Assembly (NCBI GenBank): GCA_030597775.1 | Contig: JAUVRF010000012.1 | Span: 1-14,166, forward strand | Origin: Methanobacteriota archaeon | Lineage (GTDB): Archaea; Thermoplasmatota; DTKX01; GCA-020343715 | DNA: 14,166 nucleotides | Reading direction: 5' to 3' | Part shown: in pieces, positions 1 to 7,481 of the stretch | Numbering within the stretch: position 1 is the stretch's first letter | Layout: every line of letters starts with the position of its first letter | The notes under the pieces: model-generated | What the model was told of the DNA's origin: nothing | Databases searched by the model: none | The model's input: the letters and a program-made list of their open reading frames with translations, nothing else | Program-made: the position numbers and the translations under genes

Positions 1-203
1 CGACGCAACTTGCCGGGAATGCGGCCCAGGCGGGTCTTTCCGTCGGCGCAGACGATGCGGATCTTGGAGGCACCCAGCAACTGCTCGGCGATGGCGAATA
101 TCTCACCCTTCTCGCGCCTCGGGGTACGGACCCTGACGTAATCGGCCACGCCCGACAGGATTTGGGCATCGATCTTGTCATCCAGGGATGGTCTCCTTGG
201 CAT
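1..203 (-). CDS. eif1A: Translation initiation factor aIF1A (eIF1A family), 3' part outside window
   Basis: Only the first 67 codons are in the window; the gene runs off the left edge. The product begins MPRRPSLDD and contains RVRTPRREKGEIFAIAEQ, then LLGASKIRIVCADGKTRLGR and IPGKLR. This is the conserved OB-fold core of archaeal and eukaryotic IF1A, which binds the A site of the small ribosomal subunit during initiation and helps start selection. ATG at 203 is chosen because it gives a short N-terminal lead before the conserved core and lies about 35-43 bp downstream of a TATA-like box. Its GAGGAG-like site is somewhat far from the ATG. In many archaea this gene precedes a RIO kinase and a KH-domain protein, which would lie beyond the left edge. 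It shares its strand with the upstream surface-protein gene but appears to have its own promoter. Confidence 0.93.
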   Translation of the reverse strand, partial: MPRRPSLDDKIDAQILSGVADYVRVRTPRREKGEIFAIAEQLLGASKIRIVCADGKTRLGRIPGKLR

Positions 204-236
204 TTTTGAGGCTCCTCGGCCTCGAAGGTCCTGTTT

Positions 237-246
237 CCTATTAAGG
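237..246 (-). promoter_or_regulatory. TATA-like box for aIF1A
   Basis: On the minus strand this reads CCTTAATAGG, an AT-rich island in otherwise GC-rich sequence. It is centred about 38 bp before the aIF1A ATG, which predicts a leader of roughly 10 nt. The 110-bp gap between the two minus-strand genes (204-313) otherwise holds only a GGGGCCCC palindrome and no obvious gene. Confidence 0.5.
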
Positions 247-313
247 ATTGTGGTTACTGGACTGGTGTGCTGGATACCCCAAACGGGAGCCCAAGGGGCC
301 CCTGTCGGTGGGC

Positions 314-2236
314 CTATCCTTGGTCCCTGCGCCGTCCGATCAGGCCCGCGGCACCCGCCGTGGCCAGCAATGCGAGGGCAGCTCCCATTCCAGGACTCTC
401 CTCGGCGATGGTGAGGGTCTGCTGGTCCCAGGCGTTGTTGGTCTCGTCGGATTCGGCCAGGACGTTCCCGGGGTCCACCTCGAGGCGGACGACCTTGTCC
501 CCCGAGCCCTTGACCTTCCACTCCAGGGTGAATGAGTGGCTCTTGCCCGGCTGGACACCCGTCAGTTCCGTGGCCGTTGCCAGGACCTCGCTTCCAGACG
601 TGAGGGCGACCTCGAAGTTGTTGGCGACGGCGTAGCCGTTGTTGCGGACGGTGACCTTGACCTTGGCGACGGTGCCGGGCTCCACCTGGGTCTTGACCCA
701 CTCCACGGAGACGATCTCCAGGTCGGCGCGGTTCTCCACCGTTATCTCCATGTACATCCGGTCGTTGCGGTTCCCGCGGGTGTCGCAGGTGTTGATGGCG
801 ATGGACGTCAACCCGTTGGACATTTGGGTGGTGTCCAGGTTGTAGTACCACTCGTCGTTAGAGAAACTCATCGCCACCGGTTCCGCCCCACCCACCCGTA
901 CCATCACGCAGGAGGTGTCCAGGTGGGGGTCGGTGACGTTCACACGGATCCGGTAGGTGCCCCACTTGGTGCCCGGCGAGGAGAGGAACATGACGTAGGG
1001 CTCGTTGTTGTCCACGTCCAGCATCAGGGGTTCCGATCGAGAGGACTGGTCCCACTCGTCGGCGGCCCAGACCTTGAGGTACCGCATGCCGTCCTCCATG
1101 TTCCGGGTGTCCAATATGACCTCGAAGTCCTCGCCGGTCCAGGCCATCATGGTGGCGTTGTCGTCGTCGCCGTCCACAACGATGTACACCCGATCGGTGT
1201 CCAGGTATGCATCCGACACCACGGCCGTCAGGGTGTAGTACCCCGACACGTTCCCTCCCGTGGAGGTGATATGGCTCATGGGGGGGTTGTTGTCCACCTG
1301 TAGCACCAGCTCCTCCGATTCCTGGGTATGGGCGGAGAGGTCGGTGGCGATGATGTACACCCCGTGGTCGCCGTCGGCCATGGTGGTGGTGTCGAACTTG
1401 TAGGAGTAGGTCCCATCGCCGTCGTGGTCCATCCTGGTCCGGTTCAGGACATCGCCGTCGAAGACCGCCCAGACGGCGTTGGTGTCCATGTTGGGCTCGC
1501 TTATGTAGATCGTGAGGTCGTAAAAGCCCATCACGTGACCTCCATCGGAGGTGAACATGATGAGGGGCGGTTCGTTGTCGACATCGATGGTGACCCCGTC
1601 AGAGACGGTCTCGTGACCCAGCATGTCGATGGCCCGGACAGTCAGGTTGTACGAACCGTTCCACCACTCCTCCGCCACGGTGTCCAGCACGTAGGTGAAG
1701 GTGCTCCCCGACCCCTCCATGGACCGGGCGTCGGACATGTTCCCGTCGATGATGAGCACCACGGTCGAGGCGTTCAGGTTGTCGTCCACCACCTCGGCGG
1801 TGACGGTGTACCCACCGGTGACCACACCAGCGCCGGGGTCCTCAACGATGATGACAGGGGCGGTGTTGTCAACAACGATCTCCAGGGATGTGGTGGAGTT
1901 GTATTCAAGGGGGTCCTCTATCACCAGATTGATGGTGTGTGCCCCGTCGGTGAGGGGGGTGGTGTCGATGGTGGCCTCGTAGTACGTGCCAGAGGTCATG
2001 GTTAGGGGGTTGCAGCACACGCCCTCGTCGATGCCGTACTCGACAGTGCCGGGGCTGTTCTCCCACGTAACGGACAGGTTGAGGACGTACTCTCCTGAGA
2101 CGAGCCCGCCTGGGCTCATGAAAACGACCGTTCCAGCCTCCGCGGCCAAGGCAGGCGGGGACAGGCAAAGGCCAAGCACGCCCAGGACCATGATGGCCAG
2201 GCATGTGCGCACACGGGTTCTTGGGGTCCACGACAT
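314..2236 (-). CDS. Secreted Ig-repeat/CARDB surface protein with PGF-CTERM-like anchor
   Basis: A 640-residue exported protein of unknown specific role, probably a cell-surface or adhesion component. Residues 1-32 form a signal peptide: Arg-rich start, hydrophobic stretch, and a PALAAEA cleavage region. Residues 35-500 hold five Ig-like units of about 95 residues, delimited by recurring VDNTAP, VDNEPP, VDNNPP and VDNNEP junctions. Many units carry a DTT...DG/NG...A-D pattern. Residues 505-611 match a CARDB domain (ADLEIVSVEW..., V-E-P-G, RNNG, LAESDETNN). The C-terminus has SPGMGAALALL, a hydrophobic stretch and RRR, like the PGF-CTERM signal processed by archaeosortase, with PGM in place of PGF. 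Several N-x-S/T sequons suggest N-glycosylation. A vicinal Cys pair lies at residues 74-75. ATG 2236 is the first in-frame start and has a GAGGGA-like site upstream. No enzymatic domain is visible. Confidence 0.88.
   Translation of the reverse strand: MSWTPRTRVRTCLAIMVLGVLGLCLSPPALAAEAGTVVFMSPGGLVSGEYVLNLSVTWENSPGTVEYGIDEGVCCNPLTMTSGTYYEATIDTTPLTDGAHTINLVIEDPLEYNSTTSLEIVVDNTAPVIIVEDPGAGVVTGGYTVTAEVVDDNLNASTVVLIIDGNMSDARSMEGSGSTFTYVLDTVAEEWWNGSYNLTVRAIDMLGHETVSDGVTIDVDNEPPLIMFTSDGGHVMGFYDLTIYISEPNMDTNAVWAVFDGDVLNRTRMDHDGDGTYSYKFDTTTMADGDHGVYIIATDLSAHTQESEELVLQVDNNPPMSHITSTGGNVSGYYTLTAVVSDAYLDTDRVYIVVDGDDDNATMMAWTGEDFEVILDTRNMEDGMRYLKVWAADEWDQSSRSEPLMLDVDNNEPYVMFLSSPGTKWGTYRIRVNVTDPHLDTSCVMVRVGGAEPVAMSFSNDEWYYNLDTTQMSNGLTSIAINTCDTRGNRNDRMYMEITVENRADLEIVSVEWVKTQVEPGTVAKVKVTVRNNGYAVANNFEVALTSGSEVLATATELTGVQPGKSHSFTLEWKVKGSGDKVVRLEVDPGNVLAESDETNNAWDQQTLTIAEESPGMGAALALLATAGAAGLIGRRRDQG
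737..2134 (-). repeat. Five tandem Ig-like domain repeats in the surface protein
   Basis: These are protein-level repeats at residues 35-500 of the 640-residue product. Boundaries fall near residues 122, 219, 314 and 408, each marked by a VDN-x-x-P motif. The units have diverged in sequence, so these are structural repeats and not recent DNA duplications. The domain type resembles extracellular Ig-like or bacterial Ig-like folds; the exact family cannot be fixed by eye. Confidence 0.75.
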
Positions 2237-2329
2237 GGAAGGTCCCTCGATGGCGCGTGGCAGTGTGAATGGGGACCCGTTCTGGTCCCAGCATCACCGC
2301 TCGCGCTGGGAGAATCACTGGACGGGACG

Positions 2330-2339
2330 TATTAAATGG
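2330..2339 (-). promoter_or_regulatory. Possible TATA-like box for the surface protein
   Basis: The minus strand reads CCATTTAATA here. It lies about 95-105 bp before the ATG at 2236, so it would give a leader of about 70 nt, longer than for neighbouring genes. It is one of the few AT-rich stretches in the divergent intergenic region. Confidence 0.35.
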
Positions 2340-2375
2340 TTTTGACACGTTTCTCACGAGTTGGGCCTGGCCGCA

Positions 2376-2384
2376 GTTTATTTA
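2376..2384 (+). promoter_or_regulatory. TATA-like box for the ubiquitin-like gene
   Basis: GTTTATTTA is a clear archaeal TATA-type element. Transcription would be expected to start near 2403-2410, giving a leader of about 20-28 nt to the ATG at 2431. It faces away from the element assigned to the surface-protein gene, so the region is a divergent promoter. Confidence 0.55.
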
Positions 2385-2430
2385 TGCCCTCCCTACAATA
2401 TCTTGAGCCGGACGACACGGGGTGCCCCTC

Positions 2431-2670
2431 ATGACCAACCGGATTAACCTCAAGGACGCTGACTCTGGCGCTGTTATCGCCATGGATGTAGAGGACGACA
2501 CCCTCATGGAGGAGATCATCGAGAGCGCCGCCTCTTTCTGGAACAAGGACCCCGGAGCCTACGTGGTCCGTTCCGGCGATCGTATTCTCAGGGGCTCCAC
2601 CACCTTCGGCGAGTCCCTCATCGCCTCGGGGGACCAGCTGGAGCGCACACCAGAGCCCGAGGGGGGGTAG
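2431..2670 (+). CDS. Ubiquitin-like beta-grasp protein with C-terminal Gly-Gly
   Basis: A small acidic protein (79 residues) with a beta-beta-helix-beta layout: strands near 4-9 and 13-20, a helix at about 22-38 (TLMEEIIESAASFW), a strand at 43-47, then GDRILRGSTTF and ASGDQLE. The last part aligns by eye with the second half of ubiquitin (strand, G-K-Q-L, turn, T-L, then a final strand before the tail). It ends ...EPEGG, an exposed diglycine like that of ubiquitin, SAMPs, Urm1, MoaD and ThiS. It has only two Lys (8 and 39) and no Cys. The final Gly codons lie in a run of seven G, so an indel there would alter the tail. A GTG at 2422 is an alternative start. ATG is preferred because GGTG lies 6 nt ahead of it. 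It may act as a protein modifier or sulfur carrier; no partner is proven. Confidence 0.75.
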   Translation: MTNRINLKDADSGAVIAMDVEDDTLMEEIIESAASFWNKDPGAYVVRSGDRILRGSTTFGESLIASGDQLERTPEPEGG

Positions 2671-2688
2671 AAAGAGAGGAGAGAGGGC

Positions 2689-3081
2689 CTAGCGCTTGCC
2701 CTTGATCTTCAGCTCGAAGAGGAGCATCTTGTCCCACTCCACCTTGTGCTCCAGCTTCTTCTCGGTAAGGTACTCCGAGAGCCGGTTGGTGATGCGGACG
2801 ATGTCATCGGAACCCGTTGACCTGTAGATGTAGAACTCCGTGGACCGGTCGACGATGGGGAATATCATCCGGACCCGGTTGTTCCGGTTGTACCCCTCGG
2901 GCTTCTGTCCCTTCTCCAGGCAGGCGATGTTCTGCTTGAGGAGCATCGTGTCGAACAGCTCGTCGTCGTTCCTCTGGGCGGTCTCGTCCAGGAAGAGTTC
3001 GAACAGGCCCGGGAAGGGTTCCAGCAGGTCCTTCCACTTCGTGCCTTTCTTGAACTTGATGTGACCGCTCCTTGGAGCCAT
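2689..3081 (-). CDS. Uncharacterised 130-residue cytosolic protein
   Basis: I do not recognise this family. The product begins MAPRSGHIKFKKGTKW and has no signal peptide or membrane segment. The N-terminal half looks helical (DLLEPFPGLFELFLD, then DELFDTMLLKQNIACLEKG with the only Cys). The C-terminal half looks like strand-strand-helix-strand: RVRMIFPIV, EFYIYRS, DDIVRITNRLSEYLTEKKL, KMLLFELKIK. The start at 3081 is preferred over an upstream in-frame ATG at 3174. It has GAGGTG 5 nt ahead of it and a TATA-like box about 40 bp upstream, and the longer version would overlap that promoter. It converges on the ubiquitin-like gene with an 18-bp gap and diverges from the TPR gene. A pyrimidine-rich tract (minus strand) follows its stop codon and may aid termination. 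Confidence 0.72.
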   Translation of the reverse strand: MAPRSGHIKFKKGTKWKDLLEPFPGLFELFLDETAQRNDDELFDTMLLKQNIACLEKGQKPEGYNRNNRVRMIFPIVDRSTEFYIYRSTGSDDIVRITNRLSEYLTEKKLEHKVEWDKMLLFELKIKGKR

Positions 3082-3115
3082 TTTGACACCTCTGTCCCGC
3101 TCATGCCGCACCGTC

Positions 3116-3125
3116 CCAATAAAGG
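3116..3125 (-). promoter_or_regulatory. TATA-like box for the 130-residue protein gene
   Basis: The minus strand reads CCTTTATTGG, centred about 40 bp before the ATG at 3081. Together with the GAGGTG ribosome binding site, it decides the start of the downstream gene against the longer reading frame. The opposing TPR gene has only a weak ATAATT (3215-3220) about 27-32 bp before its ATG, which would suit a leaderless transcript. Confidence 0.5.
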
Positions 3126-3246
3126 TTTGCCCCCTCTCCCGAGAGTATCGACCCTGAAACATGACATGCTCCACGCGCGTGAGACTGAGAGGACAGGGTT
3201 TTTCTACATGGTCGATAATTCAAACCGCGTCAGGGGACTCCCTCTT

Positions 3247-6200
3247 ATGAGCCTCAAGGACCTGTTCGATAAGGAGAAGGGTGTACTGCACAAGGCAGAG
3301 AAGCGAATAGCACATGCAGAGGATATGCGCAAGAGCAAGGGCGACCGGGTCGCCGGCGATGCCCTCGATAAGGTGCTCGTGCTCTTGGACAACAACTATG
3401 CAGTGTACGACCGTCTCAAGGGCGACTTCAGTCGCGTGTACACCCGTCTGGGGGGATTGCTGGAGGCCACGGGCCGGGACAGCTCCGCCGTCAAGGCCTA
3501 CGACAAGGCCCTGTCCCTGGACGAGGAGAACTTCGACGCCCTGAACGCCAAGGGCATCTTCCTGCTCGAGCACGGCGCGGACGAGGGCGCCATCGCCCTG
3601 TTCGACAGGGCCCTGGGACTCAGCCCGTCACACTCGATCACACGCTACAACCGGGTAAGTGCCCTGAAGGGAATGGGCAGAGCCGAGGACGCAGAGAAGG
3701 ACCTGCGGGCCCTGGTGAGCGACGAACCCCGTAACCTGGAGTACCTCGACTCCCTCATCGACCTGGTCGGTCCAGACACCGAACTTCAGCGTACGAAGGC
3801 AGAGCTCCATAGGGACCGGTCCGAGACCGAAGAGGCCGGGGAGGCCCTCGCCGTAGCCCTTGACCTGTCCCCCAAGGACCGGGACCTGTGGCTCCTCAAG
3901 GCGGACCTGGCCTCCGACCAGGCCGACGACAGGGCCCAGGTGGAGGCCCTCGAGGGTGCCCTCGCGGCTGGAGGCGCGGCACCGGCCCCCCTCGTTATGC
4001 GCCGGCTGGGTCGTGCCCAGATGCGCATGGAGTTCTACATGCAGGCCCTCAACACCTTCGACACCGCCCTGGACCTCGACCCCGAGGAACCCGGCCTGCT
4101 CCTCGGTCGTGCCCAGGCCCTTCAGGGGCTCGAGCGGCCCGACGAGGCGGACAGGGCCTACGATATTGCCATGGAGGCGCTGGGGGGGGATGCCACCAAG
4201 GACATACTGGTCTCCGCCGCGATGGTGAAGGCGGACGTGGGTCAACACGACCAGGCCTCCGAGCTGCTCGACCGGGCGACGGCCCTCGACCCGGACGACC
4301 CCCTCGTCTACAAGGGAAAGGCCGACGCCCTGTCGGCTGCCGGGAACCACGCCGGCGCACTGGAGGCCCTGGAGGAGGCCCTCAGGCTGGACGTGAACGA
4401 CCTGGACGGATGGGTCAGCATCGTGGAGGTCCTCAAGCACCTGGACGACGACGCCAACCTGGCCCGGTGCGCCAGACGCGTGGTGGAGCTGGACCCGGAA
4501 CGCAGGGAGGCCTGGTTGGTGCTCGGGGACGCCCTGGGTCGCCAGGACCGGCCCGAGGACGCCATCGAGGCGTACGACTACGCCCTGGCCCTGCGCCACG
4601 ACGACCCCGTCACCATGGCCAAGCGATTGGAGATGGTGGCCACATCCCAGGACTGGGACGGCGTGCTCGCCTCCGCCGACGACCTGCTGGCGATCGAGCA
4701 GGGCCACCTGCGGGCGCTTGAGCTGCGCGCCGAGGCCCTCGAGCGCCTGGAGCGTTACCCGGAGACCGTGAAGGCGTCCGATGCGGTGATCAAGACCGAC
4801 GAGCGGAACAAGGAGGCCTACATGCGCAAGGCCCGCTCCCTCCACACCATGGGCGAGCCGGACGCGGCTGCCGCATCCCTGCGGGCATCGATCCGCTGGG
4901 ACAAGGGCCATGTCGAGGCCAAGGTGCTCCTTTACCAGGTCCTTATGGATGCGGGTCACAACCAAGAGGCCCTCGAGGTGCTGGAAGATCTCGTGGAGGT
5001 CCAAGGGGACGACCAGCGCCTGTGGATGGACAAGGGCAGGGTGCACCTGCGACTGGAGCAACCAGAGCTGGCCAAGAGGTCCTTCAGCCACGCGCTGGAG
5101 ATAGGCGGGGTGGATGCCGAGGTCCTCGCCCTGCTGGGAAGGACGCTGGCGGACCTGGGCGAGCACGCGGAGGCACTCAAGGTGCTGGAGCGGGCCATCG
5201 AGCTAGCCCCGGACGACCCCGAGGTCCACCTCCTGGCCGGCAAGACCATGATGGCCCTCAACAAGCACTCCCTGGCGGACCAGGAGCTCTCCCGGGTCCT
5301 CAAGGACCGGCCCAGGGACGTGAAAGTGCTGAGGCTGCGCAAGGAATGCCTGATGCACCAGGAGAAGCACGCCGAGGTCGTCAAGGTGTGCGACCAGGTC
5401 CTCGACCTGGACCCGCGGGACGTGCAGACGCTGGTGGACCAGGGAGCGGCGTACACCGCCCAGGGACACCTGCCCCAGGCACTGCGCTCGTACCAGCGGG
5501 CCGCGGACCTCAAGGAGAACGACGTGACCATCCACGAGATGGTGGCAGCCACCCTCAAGGCCCTGGACCAGAGGGAGGACCTGATGAGCGTGGCCGACCA
5601 GATCCTGGCCCTCGACCCCGAGCACAAGGAGGCATGGACCGACAAGGGCGTGCTCCTTCGGGACAAGGGCCGCAACGAGGAGGCCCTGCGATGCTTCGAG
5701 GAGATCGTCCGGGTCGATCCCGATGACGCGGCCGCCCACAACAACAGGGGCGTTGTGCTGGCCTCCCTGGGCCGGTACGAGGACGCAGCCGAGGCCTACA
5801 CCCGGGCCATCGAGCTGGAGTCCGAGGACGTGGACGCCATGCGCAACCTGGGCGTCACGTACACCCACCTGGACAAGTACCTGGAGGCCGTGGGTGCCTT
5901 CGATCAGGCCCTGGAGCGGGACCCCCGGGACGCGGGCACCTGGAACAACCGGGGCCTTGCCCTGTCCAAGATGGGCAAGCTCAGGGAGTCGTTGGACTCC
6001 TTCGACAGGGGCATCGGGCTGGACCCGGAGGACCCCGCGATACGCAACAACAAGGGGACCGTGCTGGCCCGGATGAACCGCATGGAGGACGCCATCGAGT
6101 CCTACAGGAAGGCCGTCGATCTGGACCCCGAGGACAAGTCGGCATGGTTCAACATCGGCATATGCTACGACAGGGTGAAGCGCTTCGACAAGGCCATCGA

Positions 6201-7464
6201 TTCCCTGGTCCACGCGACCGACCTGGACCCCGACGACAAGGCCGCATGGCACAACATGGGCCTTGTGCTCACCAGGTCCGGCAAGTACGAGGACGCGGTG
6301 GAGGCCTTCGACAAGGCCGTGGCCCTCAACCCCAGGGACCCGGCGGTGTGGAACAACCGGGGCATCGCCCTGGACCACCTGGGCCGCTACGACGAGGCCA
6401 TACGCAGCTACATCAAGGCCCTGGAGATCGAACCCATGGACAAGGTGGCCTGGTACAACAAGGCGGTCGCGTACTTCCAGCTCAAGCAGTACGACGAGGC
6501 CCTTGACGCCTTCAACACCGCCCTGGAGATCGACCCGGAGTACCACGCTGCCATCGAGAAGAAGGCCGAGGCCCTGGACTTCATCAAGCACCAGAACGTG
6601 GAGAAGTACGCCAGGCAGATACTCAACTTCGAGTACCGCCACAGACGGGTCCCCACCAAGGAGGAGGTATTCCGGGAGTGTCAGGTCCCCTTCGAGGCCA
6701 TCGACGAGACCTTCGAGTACCTCCGGGCCAAGGAGGAGGTGCGCCTGGAGGACCTCTCGCCCCAGGACCTGGCGGGTCTGGAGAAGGCAACGGCCCACAT
6801 CATCAAGCACTGCCTTCGCCACAAGCCCCACACCAACGAGATCTCCGTGAGCCTGGCCGAGCTGATATTCAACTTCCCCGACACCTCGATACCGAGGGCC
6901 AAGCGCATCCTCTCCTACCTATCCAAGGTGGACAAGCTGAAGGTGCATGCCCCGGCTCCGCTGCCCAAGGAGTTGGAGAAGCTGGTGCGGGCAGCCCTGG
7001 AGCTGCCCCCCGACAAGCGGACGGTGGCGGACATCTCCTGGGAGCTGGGCGCCGGCATCCTCACCGCGAAGAAGGTGAAGGCGGTCCTGGACCACCTGGG
7101 CGGCGAGACGGACACGGAGAAGCAGGAGGTGGCCATCGAGAGCCTGCGGAAGCCCAGGTCCACCTCGAAGGCCAAGGCCTCCAAGACCACCCAGGCCATG
7201 GACGATACCATATCCCACACAATGCCCTCCGGGAAGGCCAAGCCCATGGCCGAGCCCACGGCGGAGGCGAAGTCGGCACCCCTGGTCTGCTCGGTGTGCC
7301 ATGACAATCCTCCAACCATACGCCACTTCGACTGTGGCCAGTTCGTGTGCGACGACTGCATCAGGAAGGCCAACGCCACCCGGTCCATGTCGAAGCACCG
7401 GCCCACCATCTGTCCCAAGTGCAAGATGCCCATCATCGATGGCTCGACCGACGAGGTCCTCTGA
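3247..7464 (+). CDS. Giant TPR scaffold with HTH-like modules and C-terminal RING-like zinc finger
   Basis: A 1405-residue cytosolic protein. After a charged, helical N-terminus (1-60, MSLKDLFDKEKG...), residues 61-1112 form about 30 TPR units of 34 residues. The most regular units are the last ten (W-NNRG, A-Y, LDP-D pattern). Residues 1115-1286 contain about three helical modules with winged-helix-like pattern (for example RRVPTKEEVFRECQVPFEAI). A polar linker (1287-1346, SKAKASKTTQ) follows. The end has seven zinc-type Cys: C1348, C1351, C1363, C1368, C1371, C1389 and C1392. They are spaced like a RING finger, including CGQFVCDDC and CPKCKMPI, with Gln at the usual fourth-ligand His. H1360 or H1384 might be the eighth ligand. 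The frame is open upstream to 3061 (ATG 3208 is another option). ATG 3247 is preferred as it avoids overlapping the divergent gene and its promoter. It is likely a protein-interaction hub; any ubiquitin-ligase role is inference. Confidence 0.85.
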   Translation: MSLKDLFDKEKGVLHKAEKRIAHAEDMRKSKGDRVAGDALDKVLVLLDNNYAVYDRLKGDFSRVYTRLGGLLEATGRDSSAVKAYDKALSLDEENFDALNAKGIFLLEHGADEGAIALFDRALGLSPSHSITRYNRVSALKGMGRAEDAEKDLRALVSDEPRNLEYLDSLIDLVGPDTELQRTKAELHRDRSETEEAGEALAVALDLSPKDRDLWLLKADLASDQADDRAQVEALEGALAAGGAAPAPLVMRRLGRAQMRMEFYMQALNTFDTALDLDPEEPGLLLGRAQALQGLERPDEADRAYDIAMEALGGDATKDILVSAAMVKADVGQHDQASELLDRATALDPDDPLVYKGKADALSAAGNHAGALEALEEALRLDVNDLDGWVSIVEVLKHLDDDANLARCARRVVELDPERREAWLVLGDALGRQDRPEDAIEAYDYALALRHDDPVTMAKRLEMVATSQDWDGVLASADDLLAIEQGHLRALELRAEALERLERYPETVKASDAVIKTDERNKEAYMRKARSLHTMGEPDAAAASLRASIRWDKGHVEAKVLLYQVLMDAGHNQEALEVLEDLVEVQGDDQRLWMDKGRVHLRLEQPELAKRSFSHALEIGGVDAEVLALLGRTLADLGEHAEALKVLERAIELAPDDPEVHLLAGKTMMALNKHSLADQELSRVLKDRPRDVKVLRLRKECLMHQEKHAEVVKVCDQVLDLDPRDVQTLVDQGAAYTAQGHLPQALRSYQRAADLKENDVTIHEMVAATLKALDQREDLMSVADQILALDPEHKEAWTDKGVLLRDKGRNEEALRCFEEIVRVDPDDAAAHNNRGVVLASLGRYEDAAEAYTRAIELESEDVDAMRNLGVTYTHLDKYLEAVGAFDQALERDPRDAGTWNNRGLALSKMGKLRESLDSFDRGIGLDPEDPAIRNNKGTVLARMNRMEDAIESYRKAVDLDPEDKSAWFNIGICYDRVKRFDKAIDSLVHATDLDPDDKAAWHNMGLVLTRSGKYEDAVEAFDKAVALNPRDPAVWNNRGIALDHLGRYDEAIRSYIKALEIEPMDKVAWYNKAVAYFQLKQYDEALDAFNTALEIDPEYHAAIEKKAEALDFIKHQNVEKYARQILNFEYRHRRVPTKEEVFRECQVPFEAIDETFEYLRAKEEVRLEDLSPQDLAGLEKATAHIIKHCLRHKPHTNEISVSLAELIFNFPDTSIPRAKRILSYLSKVDKLKVHAPAPLPKELEKLVRAALELPPDKRTVADISWELGAGILTAKKVKAVLDHLGGETDTEKQEVAIESLRKPRSTSKAKASKTTQAMDDTISHTMPSGKAKPMAEPTAEAKSAPLVCSVCHDNPPTIRHFDCGQFVCDDCIRKANATRSMSKHRPTICPKCKMPIIDGSTDEVL
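3427..6582 (+). repeat. Array of about 30 TPR units
   Basis: These are tandem 34-residue tetratricopeptide units, residues 61-1112 of the 1405-residue protein. Units in the first third are degenerate (an irregular one lies near 3730-3850). Units from about 5620 to 6540 follow the consensus closely, with W/H-NN-G at the first helix, Y/F at the second and DP-D at the turn. A partial capping unit ends the array at LDF. Such an array would form a superhelix of about four turns and bind peptides or proteins. Confidence 0.9.
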
Positions 7465-7481
7465 ACCCGAGCATCATAGGC

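Noticed and set aside
204..313. Possible small RNA or tRNA gene in the gap after the surface protein
   Set aside because: No cloverleaf or T-loop motif could be traced; only a GGGGCCCC palindrome and a TATA-like box are visible.
536..2005. Long plus-strand open frames opposite the surface-protein gene
   Set aside because: Val/Gly/His/Asp-rich translations with no domain pattern; shadows of the minus-strand Ig-repeat gene.
2689..3081. 130-residue protein as an E2 conjugating enzyme
   Set aside because: It has one Cys, but the order of predicted helices and strands does not match E2, and no HPN-like motif is present.
3061..3246. N-terminal extension of the TPR protein
   Set aside because: It would overlap the start and promoter of the divergent 130-residue gene, and the added sequence is not TPR-like.
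3628..6831. Two long antisense open frames (512 and 542 codons, minus strand) opposite the TPR gene
   Set aside because: They mirror the codon bias of the GC-rich TPR repeats and give low-complexity Val/Gly/Leu/His-rich proteins. The plus-strand frame is clearly the real one.
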